64,000 bases of DNA from Margaritifera margaritifera (lineage: Eukaryota; Mollusca; Bivalvia; Unionida; Margaritiferidae), in NCBI GenBank assembly GCA_029931535.1, contig JAQPZY010001686.1, forward strand, positions 9,397,001-9,461,000. The letters are read 5' to 3'. The notes below the pieces were generated by a model that did not search any database, was not told the origin of the DNA, and saw nothing but the letters and a program-made list of their open reading frames with translations. Positions 36,088 to 45,740 of the stretch are shown one piece after another. How positions within the stretch are numbered: position 1 is the stretch's first letter; each line of letters starts with the position of its first letter. The position numbers and the translations under genes were made by a program.

Positions 36088-37798
36088 CTATGAACCAGGC
36101 TCTGAGATCATAAAAAATCTTACGCCAGAGTTTGAGCATGAAATTGTATGTTCAACCAATCGCAATGTACTTGTTTGCAGTGCAATTTTTGATTCGCTGA
36201 GAATGAAACTCAGGATGTCGCAATTTGTATGCTTTCCAACATTCAGATCACTTCGGCTATTTCTGCGAGGCAAAAAATATGCCTCAGATGTTTGTCGGCG
36301 CAGTAATTTACAGACAAATCATACATTTTGTTGAAAAAAGAAGAAAGAAGAAGAAAAAAAAAACGCAATCTATTCAGACTACCTCGGCTATTTCTACGAT
36401 TGGATTAAACGCAGGACTGACCTAGAATTTGCGAATGAAAAAATAGTTACATGCATTCGCAACTTCTCGGTCAATCCATCTTTCGTAAAAAGCCGAGATG
36501 GTCCGAATTACCATACATTCGAGGTATGATCCGTAGGATTTACCTCGAAGTTGCGAATGAGCTTCCACGTCAGAAATTGGTCACATTACGATATTCACAG
36601 AGGGTGAGAACGTTACACATGTACCCACTTGAATACAGTATTAAAGAGTAGCTACAAATAGTTGCTTTGCAGCATGGCATGCAATCCTGTGAAGAGAAAT
36701 CAACACCCCTATGTTTAAATGCAAGATAGCATCGAAACATGTCAAATTGTTGCAAAGTTACACCAATTTCATTGAACAGATAACAATTTGAAAATAGTGG
36801 TGGGGAGATTTCATTTTCATTGGAAAAAATCTTAATAAAAAGCTTCCACAGAACGCCATGTTTCATCTGCGAAATGTTGACTTTCCATGTATATAACTCT
36901 AAAATCCGCCATCGCCGCTATAAAAGTGATACAAATATCTCGCATATGTATAGCAGGAGATATAAATTCTTTGGATCTGTTACAATGTAATTGTAGCATG
37001 CGTGATAGCAGCTTTAAATATATTTTGGTACCATTCACAAGAGATCAAGAACCTGAGATTACTGCGGTCTGATTTTAAAGGAAATCAACAGTAAGTAATA
37101 TACAAATTGGAATCAGATTCTGTCGAATGGTTTCTATTTGATAATTTCAATGTTGCATTCAAGGACAGACGTACATACAGACATGGATACTACTTTGTGG
37201 CTCCTGCGCCGATATATTGACAATATAGATAGAAATCAGTCTCCACGTATCTGATTTTTTTGTCCAATTATACGAGAAGCTCGTTTGTACCTTCATCTTG
37301 CTGGACGGTCCAGTTGAAATTAGCATCTGTACTTAGGAGTAGTGAAATAAAATTAAAGGTTTGCTTATATGCTTAAAAGAGGACGTAGTGGATTTTCCCG
37401 CGTGGTTTGCGACAATTGTTTATACGAATATAAGGAATTGGCCATAAGTCAACATTTTATAGCGAGACAAGTACGAGGTTAACACCATTAAAGAACAATA
37501 AACAGTGTGATAAATTTCAGGGACAATGAAACAAATGGCTCGATTTTCAGACCCACGAACAAGACAAATACATTCCCGTTAACACTTATCGTTTTCATCT
37601 GCTCATTCAAAGTGTCGTGCAATCTACTTGAAGATCAAGCATTGTCATACACGTTTTTTTTTTATTCCTTTATTTTATTCATTACAGATTTTAACTGGTG
37701 CACGTTATTTTCCAACTGAAAATTTAGTTAATTTCTTTGACCTTAAGGATACGCTAAATGTTTTGTAGCGTTTTCTGTATAGTATATGATCTGTTATT
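36088..37798. other. Non-coding host DNA left of the Maverick
   Basis: Short frames only. No domain or element recognised. It abuts the left terminal inverted repeat at 37799. Confidence 0.5.
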
Positions 37799-37962
37799 AG
37801 TATAGGGTGGGTAAATAGCCTCAAGATTTGTGGGGTGGCACTATAGCCTCAATGGGATTTTAACATGTGGCCTCTACAGCCTCAAAAGGGAATGGAACAT
37901 TGTGGGGCCTCTACAGCCTCAAGGGAAATTTAACATGGCGGGGCCTCTACAGACTCAAACGG
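37799..37962. repeat. Left terminal inverted repeat of the Maverick
   Basis: Starts AGTATAGGGTGGGTAA. It consists of about four tandem units of 35-45 bp, each with a variant of ggaatttaacatggcgg plus ggcctctacagcctcaa. A 23-base core at 37924-37946 matches the reverse complement of 56732-56754. The repeat ends at aacgg, as does the right copy. Confidence 0.82.
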
Positions 37963-38030
37963 GGGGAAAAAATAGAGAGAGAGAGAAGTAGGGCAATCAT
38001 GGAAAATTAATAATTTTTTGTGAAATGGGT

Positions 38031-38046
38031 GGCCCTGAAAAGGGCC
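38031..38046 (-). terminator. Histone-type 3' stem-loop (site 1, - strand)
   Basis: On - it reads GGCCCTTTTCAGGGCC, followed by ACCCA and a cacaaaaaatta tract. A six-base-pair stem with a UUUC tetraloop fits the metazoan histone mRNA 3' consensus. It lies 50 bp after the stop codon of the small gene at 38099-38305. Confidence 0.82.
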
Positions 38047-38098
38047 GTTGTTTTTTTGGGGTTTTTTTGTTGGTTTAACATACACATCTCCTGGAGGG

Positions 38099-38305
38099 TC
38101 ATCTTTTTCGGAGACTTCTACGGACTTCCGGACCGTACATCAAGACACGCTTTAAACATCCTTGTCGTTCAATATAGATGCGACGTTTCCAGATGGCGGT
38201 CTCTGTGATCTTGGTGATCGCCCATGAAGCTCGAACATACATCGGGAATGCTGGGTCGAACAACATCCCCGAGACGATACTGGATGACTCGACGTTTGTC
38301 CACAT
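38099..38305 (-). CDS. Small unidentified protein with histone-type 3' end
   Basis: A 68-residue protein starting MWTNVESSSIVSGMLFDPAF. The second half is strongly basic (IWKRRIYIERQGCLKRVLM and a final RRSLRKR), suggesting nucleic-acid binding or nuclear targeting. I do not recognise it and see no histone-fold homology. The ATG at 38305 is chosen because a TATA box on - (38366-38373) would start transcription near 38340. An alternative frame starting at 38358 lies upstream of that start point. The gene is followed by histone-type stem-loop site 1 and is divergent from the gene at 38554. There are no breaks. Confidence 0.55.
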   Translation of the reverse strand: MWTNVESSSIVSGMLFDPAFPMYVRASWAITKITETAIWKRRIYIERQGCLKRVLMYGPEVRRSLRKR

Positions 38306-38365
38306 TTTTCTTCTTCTGGAGTGGTCTTGGAGAAAACCGGTGAAGCTCTACGAGACAAGCGATCG

Positions 38366-38373
38366 TATATATA
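38366..38373 (-). promoter_or_regulatory. TATA box of the leftmost - strand gene
   Basis: On - the sequence is tatatata within gggtatatatacgatcg, about 60 bp before the ATG at 38305. A CCAAT-like attggta motif and a cgcgcgc string lie upstream on the same strand. Confidence 0.55.
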
Positions 38374-38489
38374 CCCTACGAGTGGATTGAAATGAATCGA
38401 AATGAACTACCAATCCAAGCGCGCGTTACAAGTAGGTAGGTTTTTCTTCCAATGGGAAGAGAGCGGGGGGGGGGGGGGGTTGGGGTGGG

Positions 38490-38520
38490 TGACGTCATCT
38501 GGAGTATAAAGGCATCACAG
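38490..38520 (+). promoter_or_regulatory. CRE/ATF site plus TATA box
   Basis: A perfect TGACGTCA palindrome (38490-38497) lies 17 bp before TATAAA (38515-38520), and the ATG of the next gene follows at 38554. Together with the - strand TATA this forms a divergent promoter. TGACGTCA sites next to a TATA box are also known from adenovirus early promoters. Confidence 0.65.
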
Positions 38521-38553
38521 CGTTCGTAAGGATTTTACTTTTTGGACAGCCGA

Positions 38554-39159
38554 ATGGAGACCGCAAAGACCACTATGTATTGGGTTGAGCCTGCAAAGAC
38601 CACCAATGCCGTGTTGAACTTCCAACCGGAAGATTTTAATTTAGATTTCGGAGATTTTTTGTCTGAAGAAGTTATGCCTGAAACTACCACGACTGCTATA
38701 CCACTACCCTCTTTGCCTGTCATCGAGGATTTTAAAAAGAGACTGCAAGAAGAAATGGAAAAATTTATACAGCGACAGAGAAGCTGAAGAAGTGTTTCTT
38801 CAGCAAGAAGAGGAAAGGAGAAAACGAGAAGAAGAACTGAGAAAGTTAGAAGAGGAGAAGAGTGAAGAACCGAAAGAAGAGAGCGATGAAGATAAAACGG
38901 TGAGTCTACCACAAGACATTTTATCTGAGTTAAAGCATCTAAGAAAGTTTATGAGTATTCTTTAACTCAACCTAAGAGAAAAAGACCATCACGGGCGAAA
39001 CATTCGAAACCGATCACTACTAGTGAGATGCTACCACCACCACCACCATTTACTACTACTACCACCAAAGGCAGCAGCAGGAGGAGGAATAGGACTGGGT
39101 CGTGGAAAAGGATTGCGACAGTTGAAGTTAATCATTTCGAGCCCATAAGTTTGTTTTAA
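38554..39159 (+). pseudogene. Acidic coiled-coil protein gene, frameshifted and possibly spliced
   Basis: ATG 38554 opens 77 codons (METAKTTMYWVEPAKTTNAV..., with an acidic hydrophobic FQPEDFNLDFGDFL segment like an activation domain) that stop at 38787. A one-base shift near 38760, at an A5T3 run, restores a long Glu/Lys coiled coil (VFLQQEEERRKREEELRKL) to about 38899. There a strong donor gtgagt (38900) suggests an intron. Downstream frames encode a basic KRKRPSRAKHSKP segment and proline-rich or Gly-rich residues up to 39159. It could be a nuclear regulatory protein. The function is unknown. The unit ends in histone-type stem-loop site 2. Confidence 0.5.
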
Positions 39160-39181
39160 CAAAACAAACAAACACCCCAAC

Positions 39182-39197
39182 GGTCCTTTTCAGGGCC
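39182..39197 (+). terminator. Histone-type 3' stem-loop (site 2)
   Basis: GGTCCTTTTCAGGGCC: six-base-pair stem (one G-U) with a TTTC loop, preceded by ccaac, followed by ACCCA and purine-rich tagaaaagaaat. A cattgcc motif follows at 39223, as it does after the other copies. Confidence 0.85.
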
Positions 39198-39411
39198 ACC
39201 CAGATCTCTAGAAAAGAAATCACATTGCCAAATCAAGTAAAACTTTAAAATCCCATTCCTTGGTTTTGTGTAAGAGTGAGTGAGTGCGTGCGTGCGTGCG
39301 TCCACACTCTATAAACAAAAAACACAAAGACACTAACTTTGTTTCCATTCTGGTCTATTCTCTTTTTTTTTTACAATGAACATCACATTACACTCAAAAA
39401 AAGTTCATTGT

Positions 39412-40008
39412 TCACTGTCTGCTGTCTCTCTTGTTCTTCTTGAATTTCTTCATAGGAATCAAGGGTTGTTTTTCTTCTTCTTTCTCACTGTCTTCCAACC
39501 GTGTAGCTTTCTTACTTTTCTTGACGACGGGGATGAGTTCTTCTTCTTCTTCTGGGGCTGAAGATCCTTCGGCTTCCTCACTCTCTGGTAGGTTTTCTTG
39601 TTTCTGAGGACACTCCGAAGACCAATGTCCTTTTTCATGACAATGATAACAAGTATCTTTCCCTTTATCTCTGTTTTGGTTTTGACGTTGTGGACATTCT
39701 GGAGCCCAATGTCCTTTCTCTTGGCAGATATAACAAATATCTTGACTTTTATCTCTCTCTCTTTTTCTTTGAGGACATAATGAAACCCAATGTCCTATCT
39801 CTTGGCAGATATAGCAAGTATCTTGAGTTGTATCTCTCATTCCTTTTCTTTGAGGACATAATGAAGCCCAATGTCCTTTCTTGTGGCAGACATAGCAAGT
39901 ATCTTGACTTTTATCTCGAGCGCAAATATTTTGCATTATCCTATCGTCTATAGCCTGAGAGTATTTGGCAGAGTCATTAATTGGAAAACCTCTTCTTGAC
40001 TTTTGCAT
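39412..40008 (-). CDS. Tandem CCHC zinc-knuckle protein
   Basis: A 198-residue intact protein. Four CX2CX4HX4C knuckles sit at about residues 38-51, 65-78, 92-105 and 120-133, each in a repeated unit like CYICQEKGHWAPECPQR. They are followed by an acidic stretch (EEEEELIP) and a Lys-rich C-terminus (KKSKKATRLE, KKFKKNKRDSRQ). The knuckles suggest single-stranded nucleic-acid binding, as in Gag or CNBP-type proteins. The repeat units are recent intragenic duplications. The start is ATG 40008, because the upstream TTG at 40029 is not a eukaryotic start. It shares a short bidirectional TATA region with PolB. No histone-type stem-loop follows. Not recognised as a standard Maverick core gene. Confidence 0.72.
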   Translation of the reverse strand: MQKSRRGFPINDSAKYSQAIDDRIMQNICARDKSQDTCYVCHKKGHWASLCPQRKGMRDTTQDTCYICQEIGHWVSLCPQRKRERDKSQDICYICQEKGHWAPECPQRQNQNRDKGKDTCYHCHEKGHWSSECPQKQENLPESEEAEGSSAPEEEEELIPVVKKSKKATRLEDSEKEEEKQPLIPMKKFKKNKRDSRQ

Positions 40009-40065
40009 CTTCACAGTTTGAAAGTGCAATCACAAAGACTGATTCTGAGGGTAGGAAGGTCTCTC

Positions 40066-40073
40066 TATATATA
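40066..40073. promoter_or_regulatory. Shared bidirectional TATA box
   Basis: The palindromic ctatatatag lies 58 bp from the - strand ATG (40008) and 44 bp from the + strand ATG (40117), so one box could serve both genes. Confidence 0.5.
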
Positions 40074-40116
40074 GGTTCCTGTGTGAAACTGAATCAGATT
40101 CAAATCAAACTTCAAG

Positions 40117-40347
40117 ATGAAAAGATCACGCCAAATCTATGAGAAACCAGAAGAAGAAACAAAGAGGCCACGGCGACGAAGATTTTCTGTGCCGCCTGAA
40201 ATACCGCTCGCTGAACTGCTAGCTCAAGTCCATGCTAGCGATTTCGAAGAAGAGATGAGTGAGCCTGAAACCCAAGCTTCTAACCCACCCAAAGAATCCA
40301 CCACCACCACCATGCCTGACCAAGAAAGTCCTACCGTGGCTCCCTAG
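40117..40347 (+). CDS. Basic N-terminal ORF overlapping PolB
   Basis: A 76-residue frame, MKRSRQIYEKPEEETKRPRR..., containing a strong basic cluster (KRPRRRRF), then an acidic and Ser/Thr/Pro-rich tail, ending TAG at 40345-40347. It overlaps the PolB frame from 40259, whose own frame has no ATG near its start. Most likely this is the N-terminus of PolB, separated by a frameshift or joined by splicing. An independent small protein is possible. No homopolymer marks the break. Confidence 0.5.
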   Translation: MKRSRQIYEKPEEETKRPRRRRFSVPPEIPLAELLAQVHASDFEEEMSEPETQASNPPKESTTTTMPDQESPTVAP

Positions 40348-43300
40348 AGAGACACAAAAAATAACCTCTAGAAAATTTAGAACCACAGCATACACTCACA
40401 CGGTTCACTTCAAAGACTTCAAGTCCGAAGTGCCTCCCGAAAAAGCGGCAGGGTTCATTACCGATTTGTGGGGTTCTGTGTTACAGAACTTGAAACGACA
40501 ATGTGGAGCCAAAGAGGACGATCGATTGAGACTAGCCATCCATCACGACAGCGTGAAGTCACCTGTCTGGATCGAGTTCAGCACCCCGGCAGAATTAACA
40601 CCAACCAAAGTCATGACCAAAATAGAACACGTTCAACAATCCAACGAAAAGTTTACCATCACGGATGGAAAGGCTACACTTTACATGACTCACGTTGCTC
40701 CTCCTCGAAGGAGCGGACGAAGTAGGAAAGCGTTACTGCTGGACGACCTTCGCAGTACCAAACACAGTGTTGTCCAAATCGACAATACACAAGACCAGAT
40801 GTGCTTGGCTCGGGCCATCGTAGTGGGGCGAACGTATGCCGACAAGAACGAGAGCGCAGAATGGAAAAGAGTCTGGAAGAGCATTCGACAATCGGACAGA
40901 GCCAAACAACGAAAAGAAGCAGAACTCCTGTTACAACAAGCAGGCATCCCCAAAGAGACCGTGTGTGGTATTTCTCAAATGCAAAAACTTCAAGACGTCT
41001 TGGCTCCTGGCTACACTTTGAAAGTTCACCCTCAAGAAGTGCGCGGAGATATGCTGTTTCGAGGCCCCGATTTCCCCGAAGGAAAATATATTCACGTGAA
41101 TTACCACCAAGAACATTTCGATGCCATCACCAGTATCACAGGATTTCTGGGACACTCTTACTACTGCGAGAAATGCGACAAAGGATTTAACAATCGGGAG
41201 CGACACACTCATTGCGGAGAGAGATGTCGGGGGTGTTTAGCGGCCAAGTCATGCTTTCCTGAACAACACGTCCATTGTGAGACGTGTCGACGAACTTTTG
41301 TCAGTCCCTCTTGTTACGAACAGCATCGCAAGACACAAGGACACCAACAAAAATGTGCTTGCGACTTATTGAAATTGTGTTCCACGTGTGGAAACCTGAT
41401 TCGTACCCACGACCCCAAGAGACACACTTGTACCGGTAAGAAAAGATGCCGCATTTGTCAGCAGATGGTGGATTATGATCATCAATGTTTCATGCAAAAG
41501 TACGACAATACAGAGAAGAAAGAATTAAAGAGGGATCAAAACAAGACTCAAGTGGATTTCTTTGATTTTGAATGCATGCAAGAAACACGCATTCACATTC
41601 CCAATTTCTGCGTGGCTCATCGGGCTTGTGAGAAGTGGATCCAAGAATCTATCCATTTTCACTGTCCTCATTGTAGTCGGATTCCAGGAGGACGTGAAAA
41701 AATCTTTCGCGGTGCCAACACTTTGCCCCAGTTTGCTGAATGGATTTTAGACCCCACCGACGACACTTGGAGCGAAGAGGACATTCAACGCTACGGAGAC
41801 TGTCATCGCTATGCGACCGTCATGGCTCACAATTTCTCGGGATACGATGGACAGTTTTTGTTAAAATATTATTGGCAACAAGGTACCGAATGTCCCATGG
41901 TCACCATGAACGGAGCCAAACTCATTTACATGAAAGTAGGACAAGTGCAGTTCAAAGATTCCATGAGTTATTTGGCCATGCCTTTGAGTCGAATGCCTAA
42001 AACATTTGGTATGACAGAAATGGCCAAAAGATATTTTCCTCACTTCTTCCATACGGAAGCCAATCAACACGCTGTGCTACCGCATTTGCCTGACGTCGAC
42101 TGTTACGACCCCGACGGAATGAGCCCCGAACACCGAGAAGCCTTTCACTTTTGGTACCGCGCTCACCAGTCAGAACCGTTTGACTTCCAAGAAGAGATGC
42201 TCAAGTATTGTCGATCCTATGTGGACATTTTGCGCCGTTGCTGTGGAAAGTTTCGACAGTTATTTCTAGATCACGGAGACGTCGATCCTTTGAAAGAAGC
42301 GGCCACTCTACCCAAAGCCTGTACCTTAGTCTACACCAAAAACTTCATGCCTGAGAACGAACTAGCCATCATAGACTCCAACACGTCTCTCTTTGCCAGC
42401 CGTCAATACTCGGCCAAAGCCTTGGGTTGGTTCCATTACTTGTGCCAAAAGGAAGACAAATGGATACAACATGCTAGAAACGAAGGAGGAGAAAAGAAGA
42501 TTGGATCTTATTCAGTGGATGGATTTGATTTAGAAAACCCGCACACGGTGTACGAATTTCAGGGTTGCTTGTTTCACGGATGCCCTACCTGTTTTCCTGA
42601 ACGAGACCTGAAAAGTCCTTTTTCAAATTTCACCATGGAACAGTTGTACGAACGAACTTACCAACGACGACTCAAGTTAGAAAGTCAAGGATACCAAGTG
42701 GTAGAAATGTGGGAGCACGAGTACGATCGACGTTTGAAAACCGATCCTGAATTTAAGAGCATCAATGAAAGTTACGACGTGACCACCATCGAGCCTTTGG
42801 ATCCGCGCCACAGTTTATTTGGAGGACGAACCAATGCCACTCGCTTGCTGTACGACATAGACGAATCCAAAGGAGAAGAAATCAAGTACATCGACGTGTG
42901 TTCGTTATATCCTTGGGTGTGCAAATATGTTCGTTTTCCAACCGGCCACCCTAAAATCTTGACAGAACACATCGACGTGGAACACATTCGTCAATACGAA
43001 GGATTGATCAAATGTAAGGTCTTACCCCCGACCCACTTGTTCCATCCTATCTTACCTCATCATTGCCAAGGAAAACTGATGTTTCCTTTATGTCGTACGT
43101 GTGCCGAAACATGCAACCAAGATCACCCCTGTCACCACACGGAGGAAGAACGCTCTTTGACAGGAACGTGGGTCAGCGCCGAATTGTTTCGGGCACTGGA
43201 TCGAGGATACCGTTTGTTGAAAGTGTACGAAATCTGGCACTTTCCAACCACAGCACAATACCAAAAGGACGACGCCTCGAATCCAGGCATTTTCTCGGGG

Positions 43301-44247
43301 TACGTCAACCAATTTTTAAAACTGAAACAAGAAGCCAGCGGCTATCCCTCGTGGTGTCAGACTCCCGAAGACCAAGTTCGATTCAAAGAAGAGTACCGTG
43401 ACATCGAAGGGATCACTTTGGAAGACGTAGAAAAAACGAAGGAAAAAGATCGTTTGCCAAAGCCATGCTCAATTGCTTGTGGGGAAAAATGGCACAACGT
43501 ACGATCTTACCCAAGACGGATTACGTGACCGATCCTTATCGCTACTTTAAACTGGTGGACGACAAAAGTATACTGATGAAACACGTCGAAATCGTCCGTG
43601 ATGATTTGATCTTAGTCAATTTCGAAGAAGAACCCAAGTTTGTAAAACCTGACAAGTTTAGCAACGTGGTCATTGCAACCTACGTGACCGCTCATGCTCG
43701 CTTGAAATTGTACGACGAAGCTTTAGAAGTCTTGGGAGATCGTGTCCTGTACTTTGACACCGACAGTTGTATCTACATCCATCGACCCGGTTGCCCACAC
43801 CCTACCATCCAAGGAGATCGTTTAGGAGCCTGGACGGACGAGCACCCTCAAGACACCATCCTGAGTTTTGCCAGCGGTGGCCCTAAAAATTACGGCTACC
43901 GATACCGAGACCCGCAAGGACAATTTCACACTCAATGCAAAGTTAAAGGATTGACCCTAAACTATCGAACCAGCCGAGTGGTTAATTTTGAGGTTTTGAA
44001 AAATGCTTTGCTGTCTGGAAAAGTGGAAGACTTTCGAGTGCACACGTTAGAACCTCACAAGATCGTACGGTTACCTAATCACCAAATTGTCACTCGTCCT
44101 TTACAAAAAGTATACCGAATCGTGTACCAGAAACAAGTGAGACTTCCAGACCACACCACTTTGCCTTACGGACACGCCGATCTGCAGTATAAAAAAGGGA
44201 CCCCTTCCAAGACTAACCATTCATTGCAAATACAGACGTCTACCTAG
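40259..44247 (+). pseudogene. polB: Protein-primed DNA polymerase B (broken by a frameshift)
   Basis: Family B polymerase of the Maverick/adenovirus type that replicates linear DNA from a terminal protein. The first frame (40259-43528) has an N-terminal Maverick-type region, a Cys/His-rich zinc-binding array (about 41158-41500), Exo I (FFDFE, near 41570), Exo II (HNFSGYDGQF, near 41830), Exo III (YCRSYVDIL, near 42210), the inserted VDGFDL...FQGCLFHGCP segment, and motif A (DVCSLYP, near 42895). Motif B (KAMLNCLWGKMAQR) and motif C (YFDTDSC, near 43755) are in a second frame (43465-44247). The one-base shift lies at cgtttgcc (about 43450), a T-run just before motif B. All catalytic residues are present, so the lesion could be recent or an assembly indel. 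Confidence 0.88.
44188..44195 (+). promoter_or_regulatory. TATA box inside the PolB 3' end
   Basis: tataaaaaa lies within PolB coding sequence, 57-64 bp before the ATG of the BIR gene at 44252. Confidence 0.5.
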
Positions 44248-44251
44248 AAAG

Positions 44252-44842
44252 ATGAATTACACAGAGAGAAAAAAGACGAGTGAGAATTTCACCTCTACTG
44301 TGAACTCCAAGTGCCATCACGACTTGGAGTGCGATGCAGTGCCCCCTTGTCCAGTGCCATGCGAGGAGACGGATTCCGTACGCTTTGGCATCAGCGATTC
44401 AGAGTCACACGATGAGACGGATGTCGTACGCTTTGACATCAGCGATGCAGCACGACCTCACCGTCCCTCTAACGATGCAGGACGACCTTTATTCTTTATT
44501 AAACGTACCTGTGAATGTCATACCTACAGGAGTAAAGAATTGACGATACCTGTGGCTTTGCCTGGTTATTCAAAGTTTGAAAAGCGACTCCAGACGTTCA
44601 AAGACAAGTGGCCTAAATATTTATTACAAGCAACTACTCCCAATGCTTTAGCCAGATCTGGATTTATCTACTTGGGAGAAGGAGATAAAGTTCAGTGTTT
44701 CAGTTGCGGTGTGAAACTTCACCAATGGGAGCCTAGCGACTCGGCTTACTTGGAACATGCTAGATGGTCTCCTCACTGTCAGTTCTTGCCTTTAGTGGGT
44801 GAAGAGTACACCACGTACGATGAGACGGATGACAAGAAGTAA
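44252..44842 (+). CDS. BIR-domain (IAP-like) protein
   Basis: A 196-residue intact protein. Residues about 108-180 form one BIR domain: RLQTFKDKWP, LARSGFIYLGEGDKVQCFSC, then a W and the zinc ligands C149, C152, H169 and C176 (in EHARWSPHC). No RING follows, so it resembles single-BIR viral and survivin-like proteins rather than full IAP E3 ligases. The N-terminal half is unrelated, with a duplicated ETDxVRFxISD segment (about 39-65). Established: BIR proteins bind caspases or IAP antagonists, or act in mitosis. Inferred: it may restrain host cell death during element replication. IAP-like genes occur in other Mavericks and large DNA viruses. The promoter is probably the TATA at 44188. Confidence 0.85.
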   Translation: MNYTERKKTSENFTSTVNSKCHHDLECDAVPPCPVPCEETDSVRFGISDSESHDETDVVRFDISDAARPHRPSNDAGRPLFFIKRTCECHTYRSKELTIPVALPGYSKFEKRLQTFKDKWPKYLLQATTPNALARSGFIYLGEGDKVQCFSCGVKLHQWEPSDSAYLEHARWSPHCQFLPLVGEEYTTYDETDDKK

Positions 44843-44846
44843 CAAC

Positions 44847-45731
44847 ATGTCGGATGATACTTTACAATGGTACATTCGTGGTTTGCCTTTGGAGCTGCGA
44901 GAACGTATTTACTAAGAATGGGTTCAGACACAAGTGAAACGTAAAGAACAGTTACATCCTTTACGACACAAACAATTTAATCATTGGTATCTGAATGGTA
45001 TAAGAATACTGATTAGTGTCAAGTTGTTCAAATGGTCAGACATTGATAGAAATTAAAATTGGGCTTGTAAGGAATTGGATGGCACCACCTACAACGTGGG
45101 AGTGATCCATAGAATTCGATGGAACGAAGTAGAGGAAACAACCAACTTACAGGAATATCAAAAACGTTTACAAGAAGTGTCACCTCAAGACGAAACGCCT
45201 TTACGTCAACTGAGGTTGTGTAGTACGATCCTCACTGAAAATCTTGGATATCCTTTACCCACCGATTCCATTTGGCTAAAGTGTGAGTATTTTGTCACCA
45301 AGAACCCTAGCTTAGAAGAGCGCATTAGTGGCTTGCCTTTGAAGTTGCGAGAACGCATTTAAAAAGAGTTCGTCCAGATCCAAGTGAAACGCAAACTCAA
45401 AGTCATTCCTCGATTTTTAAACTATTGCTACTTCCACCGTATCAGAAGTCTGATTCTGTAGAGAAACTATCACAGCTATTGTGAAGAAAACAAAAGAGAG
45501 CTACTTCTTTCCAAGTCGAATACTTTACCAGAACATATTCGTGGTTTGCCTTTGGAGGTGCGAGAACGTATTTACAAAGAGTTTGTCCAGATCCAAGTGA
45601 AACGCAAACTCAAAGTCATTTCTCGATTTGTAAGCTATGCTTACTTCCAAACTGTCAGAAGAGTGATTCTGGGAAGAACCTTTCATAGTAGGATCCCGGG
45701 AATAGTCTATCACAAAAGAACCTGGATATAA
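44847..45731 (+). pseudogene. Degenerate array of F-box-like module repeats
   Basis: Three copies of a module containing GLPLxLRERIYKEF, then QIQVKRKLKVISRF, occur near 44870, 45330 and 45540. Each copy is interrupted by stops (for example after RERIY at 44915 and RERI at 45362). Only the first has an ATG (44847). Between copies 1 and 2 lies a different segment (45075-45362: HRIRWNEVEETTNLQEYQKR and onward) that resembles the start of the protein at 45741. LPLELRxxIY at the start of a helical module is reminiscent of F-box proteins, but this is only suggestive. The region looks like a decaying tandem-duplicated accessory gene family. Confidence 0.55.
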
Positions 45732-45740
45732 AAACCCACC

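Noticed and set aside
38099..38305. Histone gene identity for the leftmost gene
   Set aside because: Despite the histone-type 3' signal, none of the frames resembles H2A, H2B, H3, H4 or H1.
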